Part shown: piece by piece, positions 1 to 4,978 of the stretch
Layout: every line of letters starts with the position of its first letter
How positions within the stretch are numbered: position 1 is the first letter of the stretch
From: an uncultured Rhodocyclaceae bacterium
GTDB lineage: Bacteria > Pseudomonadota > Gammaproteobacteria > Burkholderiales > Rhodocyclaceae
NCBI GenBank assembly: GCA_937892345.1
Contig: CALAGF010000161.1
Location: 1 to 5,006 of the forward strand
DNA: 5,006 nucleotides
Direction of reading: 5' to 3'
Notes under the pieces: generated by a model
The model's input: only the letters and a program-made list of their open reading frames with translations
Told to the model about the DNA's origin: nothing
The model's database searches: none
Translations under genes and position numbers: made by a program

Positions 1-1166
1 ACTGCCCGGACGTGGTGCAGGCGCTGAACCTGATGGCCGTCCTCAACCCGAACGTCACCAGTACGATGATCGACGGTGCGCTGTTCCAGGACAAAGTCAA
101 TGAACGGCAGATCATGGCTGTGCCGACCACCTACCTGAACGACGCCGAATTCGGTGCCGGTCGGATGTTGATCGAGGAAATTCTCGCCAAGGTCGATACC
201 GGCGCCGCAGCGCGTGCAGCCGAATCCCTCGGCAGCAAGGAGGCCTTTGACGTGCTGGTCGTCGGCGGTGGCCCGGCCGGCGCCTCAGCCGCCATCTACG
301 CAGCGCGCAAGGGTATCCGCACCGGTGTGCTGGCGGAGCGTTTCGGCGGCCAAGTCATGGATACGCTGGGTATCGAGAACTTCATCTCGGTCAAGGAAAC
401 CGAAGGACCCAAGCTGGTTGCCGCACTCGAACAACACGTCAAGCAATACGAGGTCGACGTGATGAACCTGCAACGTGCCGCTAAACTCATTCCGGCGAGC
501 ACGGCAGGCGGTCTGATTGAGGTGCAACTGGAGAACGGGGCGTCCCTGAAGTCCAAATCGGTGATCCTTGCGACCGGCGCACGCTGGCGCGAAATGAACG
601 TACCGGGAGAAAAGGACTACAAGGCCAAGGGCGTCTGCTTCTGTCCGCACTGCGATGGTCCGCTGTTCAAAGGCAAGCGCGTGGCGGTGATCGGCGGGGG
701 CAACTCGGGCGTTGAGGCTGCGATTGATCTCGCTGGCATCGTCGGCCACGTGACGCTGCTCGAATTTGCCGACACCCTGCGTGCCGACGCTGTACTTCAG
801 AAGAAGCTTTTCAGCCTGCCCAATGTCACCGTGATCAAATCGGCACAAACCACCGAAGTCACGGGCGACGGCCAGAAGGTGAATGGCATCACCTACAAGG
901 ACCGCGTCTCGGAAGAGATCAGGCACGTTGAACTTGAAGGCATCTTTGTCCAGATCGGGCTGCTGCCAAACACCGACTGGCTGAAGGATACGGTCGATCT
1001 CTCCAAATTCGGGGAAATCCAGATCGATGCCAAGGGCCACACCTCGGTACCCGGTGTATTTGCTGCCGGCGACTGCACGACAGTGCCCTACAAGCAAATC
1101 ATCATTGCCATGGGCGCCGGCGCGACCGCCTCACTCTCCGCCTTTGATCACCTGATTCGTCACTGA
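1..1166 (+). CDS. ahpF: Alkyl hydroperoxide reductase subunit F (AhpF), 5'-truncated by the contig edge
   Basis: AhpF is a cytoplasmic FAD enzyme that moves electrons from NADH to the peroxiredoxin AhpC, which then reduces H2O2 and organic peroxides. The visible 387 residues (first full codon at 3) align in my memory with E. coli AhpF from Cys132 to the end, so about 131 N-terminal residues are missing. The window opens on the second Cys of the N-terminal CxxC. In the fragment, the rest of the thioredoxin-like domain spans residues 1-65. The FAD-binding GGGPAG is at 88-93, the redox-active CPHC at 214-217 (E. coli Cys345/Cys348), the NAD-binding GGGNSG at 231-236 and the second FAD motif GVFAAGDC at 351-358. 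All catalytic residues are intact. An extra Cys lies two residues before the CPHC pair, where E. coli has Thr. AhpC usually lies just upstream, outside this window. Stop TGA is at 1164-1166, followed by a terminator. Identification is very secure. Confidence 0.97.
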   Translation, partial: CPDVVQALNLMAVLNPNVTSTMIDGALFQDKVNERQIMAVPTTYLNDAEFGAGRMLIEEILAKVDTGAAARAAESLGSKEAFDVLVVGGGPAGASAAIYAARKGIRTGVLAERFGGQVMDTLGIENFISVKETEGPKLVAALEQHVKQYEVDVMNLQRAAKLIPASTAGGLIEVQLENGASLKSKSVILATGARWREMNVPGEKDYKAKGVCFCPHCDGPLFKGKRVAVIGGGNSGVEAAIDLAGIVGHVTLLEFADTLRADAVLQKKLFSLPNVTVIKSAQTTEVTGDGQKVNGITYKDRVSEEIRHVELEGIFVQIGLLPNTDWLKDTVDLSKFGEIQIDAKGHTSVPGVFAAGDCTTVPYKQIIIAMGAGATASLSAFDHLIRH

Positions 1167-1181
1167 TCCGTTTTTGCCGCG

Positions 1182-1219
1182 AAAGCCCTGTTGACCGTTG
1201 TGGTCCTCAGGGCTTTTTC
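1182..1219 (+). terminator. Rho-independent terminator of ahpF
   Basis: AAAGCCCTG (1182-1190) pairs perfectly with CAGGGCTTT (1208-1216). Inside it a second 4-bp stem, GACC (1193-1196) with GGTC (1202-1205), closes a GTTGT loop. The descending arm runs into a T5 tract (1213-1217). It starts 16 nt after the ahpF stop, the usual place. The structure overlaps the last codons and stop of the convergent methyltransferase gene. Read in the minus direction only three T residues follow the stem before CGCGG, so it would be a weak terminator for that gene. Confidence 0.85.
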
Positions 1220-2352
1220 CCATTTAAAGCCAGCCGCCAGAGCGAGGTGATTTCTGCCGCGCGTGCGGCGTGCAATGGATCGCTACGATCCTGAACCTTG
1301 GGGTGTTTTGGCCGGGTATCGCGTCTTTCGATCACGACCAGTCCGGCGCCGGCAATCCATTCAAGCAGTTGCGCACGAGTGCGCAAACCCAAGTGTTCAG
1401 CCAGATCCGAAATGATCAGCCAAGCTTCACCACCGGGCGCGAGGTGCTTTATCAATCCCCCCAGAAACCCGCGCAGCATGCGGGAATCCGGATCGTACAC
1501 CGCGTACTCGATGGGCGAACTGGGCTGGGCCGGCACCCAGGGCGGATTGCAGACGATCAATGGGGCCTTGCCTGGCGGAAACAGGTCGGCTTCAATAATC
1601 TGCACTTGCGCGGTCAACCCGAGTTTTTCGATATTTTCCGTAGCGCAGGCCAAGGCGCGCGGCGCCATGTCGGTCGCAAGCACTTCGGCAATACCACGGC
1701 GCGCCAGAATGGCGGCGAGGATGCCCGAGCCGGTGCCGATATCGAAGGCCAGCGTGCAAGCCGCAGGCAAGGGCGCCTGCGCCACCAGATCAACGTATTC
1801 GCCGCGCACTGGCGAAAATACGCCGTAATGCGGGTAGATGCGCCCCTGAACGGCCGGTACGGGAATCCCTTTTTTACGCCATTCGTAGGCGCTGATCACC
1901 GCCAGCAGTTCACGCAGGGCAAGCACCCGTGGCCGCCCATCGGGCGCCCCCCAGGCCGCACGACAGGCCTCATCCGTTACTTGCGCGCGGCGCAAGGGCA
2001 CGTGGTAATCGGCGGTCACCGGCACCAGCAGGCCCGCGAGAAGGATGGCCCGCTGGCCAAGCACTTCGCGATGCCGGGCAAAGGCCTCAGCGGGTGTCGC
2101 AGGCGTTTTGCCTCGACGCGGATCGAAGCGCCGTTCGGCGCGACGGATCAGTGCTTGCAACAGATTGCGAGCATTCACCCAATCGCCCTGCCACAGCAGG
2201 GCTTTTCCCTCGGCCAGCTGCGCCCAGGCGGCATCTGCGGAAATCCGCTCATCAATGCAGTCGACCCTTGCAGGCACGGGCAAGCCCGCTTCCGATTGCC
2301 AAAGCGCCTGTGCTGGCACGCCACCCGCTTCCCATGCGATGATATTTTCCAT
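1207..2352 (-). CDS. Class I SAM-dependent methyltransferase, PrmC/RlmG-like (small-MTS fold)
   Basis: A 381-residue protein with a C-terminal Rossmann methyltransferase domain. Motif I is DIGTGSG at residues 204-210 (SAM binding), with an acidic TD at 227-228 at the end of strand 2. Motif IV is NPPW at 269-272, the catalytic signature of enzymes that methylate planar nitrogens, such as PrmC (glutamine in release factors), RlmG/RsmC (guanine N2) and adenine N6 methylases. Residues 1-165 are a mostly helical N-terminal region that I do not recognise; it may bind substrate. The HYGVFSP stretch (175-181) before motif I resembles the lead-in found in PrmC-like proteins. The substrate cannot be told from sequence. 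The start is uncertain. ATG at 2352 gives MENIIAWE but has no well-spaced Shine-Dalgarno. An in-frame TTG at 2370 has GGAAAG eight bases upstream. The open frame continues to 2670, but that part runs antisense to the divergent regulator and is not coding. The gene is convergent with ahpF and divergent from the NIT-ANTAR gene. Confidence 0.88.
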   Translation of the reverse strand: MENIIAWEAGGVPAQALWQSEAGLPVPARVDCIDERISADAAWAQLAEGKALLWQGDWVNARNLLQALIRRAERRFDPRRGKTPATPAEAFARHREVLGQRAILLAGLLVPVTADYHVPLRRAQVTDEACRAAWGAPDGRPRVLALRELLAVISAYEWRKKGIPVPAVQGRIYPHYGVFSPVRGEYVDLVAQAPLPAACTLAFDIGTGSGILAAILARRGIAEVLATDMAPRALACATENIEKLGLTAQVQIIEADLFPPGKAPLIVCNPPWVPAQPSSPIEYAVYDPDSRMLRGFLGGLIKHLAPGGEAWLIISDLAEHLGLRTRAQLLEWIAGAGLVVIERRDTRPKHPKVQDRSDPLHAARAAEITSLWRLALNGKKP

Positions 2353-2421
2353 CCGCGCATTATCGATCAAGCCTCGGTCTTTCCGAACCCTGGATCTCAC
2401 CACCTTTTGACTGCAGCAATC
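2353..2421. promoter_or_regulatory. Divergent intergenic region between methyltransferase and NIT-ANTAR genes
   Basis: These 69 bp must hold signals for both divergent genes. The clearest element on the minus strand is GATAAT (2364-2359), five of six bases of a sigma-70 -10 box, with TTCGGA 17 bp upstream as a weak -35 (three of six matches). Its expected start point falls on or next to the methyltransferase ATG at 2352. On the plus strand TTGACT (2407-2412) looks like a -35 box, but it lies too close to the ATG at 2422 to drive that gene from its assigned start. I see no convincing promoter or strong ribosome binding site for the plus-strand gene. Confidence 0.35.
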
Positions 2422-3705
2422 ATGCCTATTTCTGTCCCGCGTATCGTTCTCGCCGCCAAGCAACACGAAATCGACGAACTTCGGCATCTGGCCGAGCGCG
2501 CCGAGTTGTCTGCCGTGATCAGCCACCTGATTCACTGCTTGCAGCATGAACGCGGCGCTTCGAGCATTTTTCTCGCCTCCGGCGGCCTGCGTTTCGCTGA
2601 AACGCGACGCACCCTGATCGCAGAGAGTGAAGCGCTGGCAAACGAACTGCACGCCCGTTTCGAAACCCAACTGAGCAGTACAGCTTTCGGCAACGCCCGC
2701 ATCTTCTCGCTCATGGCCTGGGTGCTTCTGGGGCTGGAGGAACTACCCGCACTGCGCAAGCAGATCGACATGCAAAAGCTGTCTGCCGCCGACGCCATCC
2801 TGGCTTTCAGCCGCCTGATTGCCGGCTTGAGCTCCTTGATTTTCGAAGTGGCTGATGCGGCGATTGACCCGGAGATTTCACGGGATTTGGTAGCCCTGTT
2901 CAATTTCATTCAGGGCAAGGAATACGCAGGCCAGGAGCGCGCGGTCGGCGCACTGTGTTTCGCTTCCGGCACCTGTGAGGGAGCGGATCAGCAACGCATC
3001 CTGCACCTGATCGAGGCGCAGGAAAAAAGCTTTCAGGGCTTTTCCGAATTTGCCGACCCGGAGTCACTGGCCGATTGGCAAGCGATCGAGCAGGACCCGG
3101 CAAACGTTGCGCTGGAACGTCTGCGCCGCATTCTCGGGAGCAACCGCCCGGGGGTGAAACTCGATGCTAACCAGATCGATCCGTGGTTTGACGTGTGCAG
3201 CGAGCGTATCGCCCGGATCTGGGCACTCCAGCGCAAGCTGGTCCGCCGCCTGCAGGACAATTGCACCCAGCGCATCCAGTTGGCCGAACGGCATCTGGAA
3301 GACTCCACCGGCCTGCTCAAGGCGCTGATGGATAACCCACCGTCCAGCACCGGTGCGATCGAACGCTTTTTTGACCCCGATACACCGGTCGACCGTGCAT
3401 TTCGCTTCGAAACCGGCGAAGTCATCGGCCCTCAACTGGGACATTCCATCGTCTCGGTCCTGCAAGCCCAGTCGGCGCGGCTCGCGAGCATGGAAAGCGA
3501 ACTGGAGAAAGCCCGCCGCACCCTTAACGAGCGCAAGGTGATCGAGCGCGCCAAGGGCGTCCTGATGGCGCACCTGAGCCTGAGCGAAGAAGCGGCTTAT
3601 CGCATGCTGCGCAAAACCGCGATGGATCAGAACCGCTTGTTGATCGATATTGCCGAAGCCACGCTCAGCTTCCCGGCTTTTGCGGCAGCGCCAAAAAAAC
3701 CGTAA
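2422..3705 (+). CDS. NasR-like regulator: nitrate/nitrite-sensing NIT domain plus ANTAR RNA-binding domain
   Basis: A 427-residue soluble protein with no signal peptide or membrane segment. Residues about 25-290 form an all-helical NIT domain. The conserved QHERGASSIF stretch at 41-50 matches the ligand-binding helix of Klebsiella NasR, and a second arginine-bearing motif, GQERAVGA, lies at 170-177. A linker (about 300-350) with proline-rich NPPSS leads into a short coiled helix. The ANTAR domain follows at about 358-415 and carries its hallmarks ERKVIERAKGVLM, LSEEAAYRMLR and DIAEA. In NasR, nitrate or nitrite binding to NIT releases ANTAR to bind a two-hairpin leader RNA and block transcription termination before the nitrate assimilation operon; the same role here is inference. 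It is slightly longer than Klebsiella NasR (about 393 residues). No nitrate or nitrite reductase or transport gene lies in the window. ATG at 2422 lacks a clear Shine-Dalgarno; the frame is open far upstream, but that part is antisense to the methyltransferase. It ends at TAA after a run of seven A. Confidence 0.92.
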   Translation: MPISVPRIVLAAKQHEIDELRHLAERAELSAVISHLIHCLQHERGASSIFLASGGLRFAETRRTLIAESEALANELHARFETQLSSTAFGNARIFSLMAWVLLGLEELPALRKQIDMQKLSAADAILAFSRLIAGLSSLIFEVADAAIDPEISRDLVALFNFIQGKEYAGQERAVGALCFASGTCEGADQQRILHLIEAQEKSFQGFSEFADPESLADWQAIEQDPANVALERLRRILGSNRPGVKLDANQIDPWFDVCSERIARIWALQRKLVRRLQDNCTQRIQLAERHLEDSTGLLKALMDNPPSSTGAIERFFDPDTPVDRAFRFETGEVIGPQLGHSIVSVLQAQSARLASMESELEKARRTLNERKVIERAKGVLMAHLSLSEEAAYRMLRKTAMDQNRLLIDIAEATLSFPAFAAAPKKP

Positions 3706-3719
3706 TTGCAGCAGGAAAT

Positions 3720-3749
3720 GAGCCCGTCAGATCAGAGCCCGTCAGATCA
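3720..3749. repeat. Perfect 15-bp tandem duplication, two copies
   Basis: The unit GAGCCCGTCAGATCA occurs at 3720-3734 and again, without a mismatch or spacer, at 3735-3749. It fills most of the 46-bp gap between the NIT-ANTAR stop codon (3705) and the 3' end of rnpB (3752), so it lies in the 3' trailer of both convergent transcripts. The unit does not fold into a hairpin with its neighbour, because both copies have the same orientation. A recent slippage duplication is the simplest origin; an assembly artefact is possible. Confidence 0.9.
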
Positions 3750-3751
3750 AT

Positions 3752-4147
3752 GGAAAGCCGGCCGATAAGCCGGGTTCTGTTCCCCCCTTGCGGGGTTCGG
3801 CAATCATTCCTCTAGGCCTGCCGTTACCGACAGGCTCAAGCAACCTACCCGGAAGCAGCGCGGGCCACGCCTCAGCTTCCCTATTTGGTCTTGCTCCGGA
3901 TGGGGTTTGCCATGCCGCTGAACGTTACCGCCAGCGCGGTGAGCTCTTACCTCGCCGTTTCGCCCTTACCTGTGCGTCTTGCGACGCCATCGGCGGTTTA
4001 TTTTCTGTTGCACTTTCCGTTGCCTTGGGTCACCCGACTTGCGCCGCGTGACTTATAACACCCAGCCGTTAGCTGGCATCCTGCCCAATGGAGCCCGGAC
4101 TTTCCTCCCGACACTTGCGTGTCCAGCGATTGCCTGGCCGACTTTCC
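3752..4147 (-). ncRNA. rnpB: RNase P catalytic RNA (M1 RNA, bacterial type A)
   Basis: This is the ribozyme that, with the RnpA protein, removes 5' leaders from tRNA precursors. The minus strand matches the E. coli RNA block by block. The 5' core GGAGGAAAGTCCGGGCTCC is at about 4109-4091. ACCGCCGATGGC, AGGTAAGGG, CCGGAGCAAGACC, CAAATAGG and GGGTAGGTTGCTTGAGCC follow in order. The 3' core ACAGAACCCGGCTTATCGG lies at about 3781-3763. The two ends close a 12-bp P1 helix, GGAAAGTCGGCC (4147-4136) with GGCCGGCTTTCC (3763-3752), with one G-U pair, so the gene is complete at about 396 nt. Several hairpins have GNRA loops: GACAC-GCAA-GTGTC in the P3 position (4123-4110), GCGTC-GCAA-GACGC in the P12 position (3987-3974), a GTAA-capped stem near 3833-3814 and CCCC-GCAA-GGGG (3795-3784). 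The L15 motif reads GGC (3911-3909) rather than GGU. Open frames across this region are not genes. No clear terminator follows. Confidence 0.98.
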
Positions 4148-4154
4148 GGGGCGG

Positions 4155-4160
4155 ATTATA
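4155..4160 (-). promoter_or_regulatory. Perfect -10 box (TATAAT) of rnpB
   Basis: TATAAT on the minus strand ends 7 nt before the first base of the P1 helix, exactly where a sigma-70 -10 element should sit for transcription to begin at or beside the mature 5' end (4147). There is no recognisable -35: at spacings of 16, 17 and 18 bp the hexamers are CCATCC, GCCATC and CGCCAT. There is no TGn extension either. The -35 zone is occupied by the hairpin at 4164-4188. Confidence 0.75.
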
Positions 4161-4163
4161 CGC

Positions 4164-4188
4164 CGGGCGCCATCCGGGATGGCGCCCG
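4164..4188 (-). terminator. GC-rich perfect hairpin after the lipoprotein gene, overlapping the rnpB promoter
   Basis: On the minus strand CGGGCGCCATC (4188-4178) pairs perfectly with GATGGCGCCCG (4174-4164) around a 3-nt loop, an 11-bp stem. It starts 9 nt after the stop codon of the small lipoprotein gene, a typical terminator position. No T tract follows: the next bases are GCG and then the rnpB TATAAT. It could slow or end the upstream transcript, or act as a palindromic operator over the rnpB -35 region. The palindrome is certain, its role is not. Confidence 0.5.
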
Positions 4189-4197
4189 CGGCAACAA

Positions 4198-4359
4198 TCA
4201 GCAGTTGCCCTTCTTGGCCTGGCCCGGCGGGCAGAAGCCGCCGCCATCATGGCGCGGGCCGGGGCCGTTGGGATCGACCACGACACTGCCGGCCGGCGTA
4301 TAGACTGCGCAACTGGCCAACAACAGGCTGGCCAGCAGCAAGGCGAAATAGCGTTTCAT
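4198..4359 (-). CDS. Small predicted lipoprotein, 53 residues
   Basis: MKRYFALLLASLLLASC is a textbook lipoprotein signal: two basic residues, a leucine/alanine core, and lipobox LAS-C with the acylated Cys at residue 17. After cleavage only 37 residues remain. They are rich in Gly and Pro, with a VVVDPNGPG stretch, and end in FCPPGQAKKGNC, which holds two more cysteines able to form a disulphide. Similar CPPG-x-AKKG-x-C tails occur in small exported proteins as I remember them, but I know no function. Serine at the position after the lipid-carrying Cys is not seen; it is Ala, which would not hold it in the inner membrane under the Asp+2 rule, so an outer-membrane location is likely. The start is well supported by GGAGAG (4371-4366) 6 nt before ATG. 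It is co-directional with the Lrp-type gene, 74 nt downstream, and has its own TATAAT box at 4401-4396. Confidence 0.8.
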   Translation of the reverse strand: MKRYFALLLASLLLASCAVYTPAGSVVVDPNGPGPRHDGGGFCPPGQAKKGNC

Positions 4360-4365
4360 CGTTTT

Positions 4366-4371
4366 CTCTCC
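4366..4371 (-). promoter_or_regulatory. Ribosome binding site of the small lipoprotein gene
   Basis: GGAGAG on the minus strand lies 6 nt upstream of the ATG at 4359. This fixes the short start and argues against the much longer open frame that continues upstream to 4611, antiparallel in reading frame to the Lrp-type gene. Confidence 0.75.
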
Positions 4372-4395
4372 GGTTGGTGGCGGGTTAGTGCATTC

Positions 4396-4401
4396 ATTAT
4401 A
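4396..4401 (-). promoter_or_regulatory. Candidate -10 box (TATAAT) of the small lipoprotein gene
   Basis: A perfect TATAAT lies 36 nt upstream of the lipoprotein ATG, giving room for a leader of about 30 nt with the ribosome site in it. No -35 is recognisable; the region upstream holds the GC-rich hairpin at 4410-4426. Its presence suggests the lipoprotein can be transcribed separately from the upstream regulator gene. Confidence 0.5.
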
Positions 4402-4409
4402 GGCAGCCA

Positions 4410-4426
4410 CCGCCCGCGCTGGGCGG
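4410..4426 (-). terminator. Short GC hairpin after the Lrp-type gene, possible weak terminator
   Basis: CCGCCC (4426-4421) pairs with GGGCGG (4415-4410) around AGCGC. It starts 7 nt after the stop codon of the Lrp-type gene. It has no T tract, so intrinsic termination would be weak. It lies upstream of the lipoprotein TATAAT, in the zone where a -35 element would be. Confidence 0.4.
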
Positions 4427-4433
4427 GACGAGT

Positions 4434-4898
4434 TCATGGCAGCGGCAGGCTCGTCCGCTCGATCACCTTGCGCAGCACGAAGCTGGTATGCACGCCGGTC
4501 ACCCCGGTGATGCGCGTGATCTTGTTGAGCAGCAAATCCTGGTAGCCGTCCATGTCGCGCACCACGACCTTCAACTGGTAATCCGACTGCTGGCCGGTGA
4601 TGAGCAGGCATTCCAGCACCTCGGGGATGTCGGTGATCGCCGTTTCCAGATTGGCGAAGCGTTCCGGCGTGTGCTGGTCCATCGAAATGCCGATCAGCGC
4701 CATCAGCGTCAGGCCCAGCTTTTTCGCATCGAGATAGGCGCGGTAGCCGGCGATCAGGCCGGACTCCTCCAGCGCCCGTACCCGGCGCAGGCAGGGCGAC
4801 GGCGACAGGCCGATGCGGTCGGCCAGGTCCTGATTGCTGATGCGCCCATCAGCCTGCAGGATGGCAAGGATTTGCCGGTCGTAGCGATCGATCTGCAT
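4434..4898 (-). CDS. Lrp/AsnC-family transcriptional regulator
   Basis: A 154-residue protein with the standard two-part layout. An N-terminal winged helix-turn-helix covers residues about 4-55; ISNQDLADRIGLSPSPCLRRVRALEESGLI at 20-49 is the DNA-reading part. A C-terminal AsnC/RAM ligand-binding and oligomerisation domain covers about 64-145, with the family signature GQQSDYQLKVVVRDMDGY at 102-119. Members bind DNA as dimers to octamers or larger and usually sense an amino acid. The effector here cannot be read from sequence, and the paralogue (Lrp, AsnC, BkdR, PutR or other) is not assignable. The start at 4898 (MQIDRYDRQ) is preferred because GGAGAA sits 7 nt upstream and because family members begin just before this D-x-x-D-x-x-I-L pattern; an ATG at 4928 would add ten unlikely residues. 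It is followed by the co-directional lipoprotein gene. Members of the family often regulate themselves or a divergent neighbour, which would lie beyond the contig end. Confidence 0.93.
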   Translation of the reverse strand: MQIDRYDRQILAILQADGRISNQDLADRIGLSPSPCLRRVRALEESGLIAGYRAYLDAKKLGLTLMALIGISMDQHTPERFANLETAITDIPEVLECLLITGQQSDYQLKVVVRDMDGYQDLLLNKITRITGVTGVHTSFVLRKVIERTSLPLP

Positions 4899-4978
4899 AA
4901 CATTTCTCCATAACGGCCATATACGCAATTTTATGCCACATTGGCAGCAAAACGAACATCAATACGCAAGCACCTGCC
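4899..4978 (-). promoter_or_regulatory. Upstream region of the Lrp-type gene
   Basis: It contains the ribosome binding site GGAGAA (4911-4906). A possible -10 box TAAAAT (4933-4928) lies about 30 nt before the start codon, with only a poor -35, TTCGTT, 17 bp upstream. The AT content is higher than in the flanking genes, as expected for a promoter. No clear Lrp-type palindrome could be picked out by eye. Genomic sequence ends at about 4978. Confidence 0.4.

Noticed and set aside
285..1097. Minus-strand frame of 270 codons inside ahpF
   Set aside because: It is a complementary-strand shadow of a well-conserved coding sequence in a GC-rich genome, with no domain features or ribosome site.
1270..2421. 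In-frame upstream extension of the NIT-ANTAR gene to an 811-residue protein
   Set aside because: The extra residues are antisense to the methyltransferase, show no domain sense, and the NIT domain begins right after the ATG at 2422. The frame is open by codon-bias shadowing.
2353..2670. N-terminal extension of the methyltransferase to 487 residues
   Set aside because: The added residues are the reverse of the NIT domain coding sequence and of the divergent promoter region, and look like random composition.
3784..4123. Repeated TTGC/GCAA-centred inverted repeats, considered as mobile or CRISPR-like repeats
   Set aside because: They are the GNRA-capped helices of RNase P RNA; their stems differ and spacing is irregular.
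3788..4545. Several plus- and minus-strand open frames across 3788-4545
   Set aside because: Most of this stretch is the RNase P RNA gene and the reverse of the lipoprotein gene. The frames carry no recognisable motif or ribosome binding site.
4488..4913. Plus-strand frame of 141 codons opposite the Lrp-type gene
   Set aside because: Its translation is the His/Gln/Arg-rich pattern typical of an antisense shadow, and the minus strand encodes a complete Lrp/AsnC protein.
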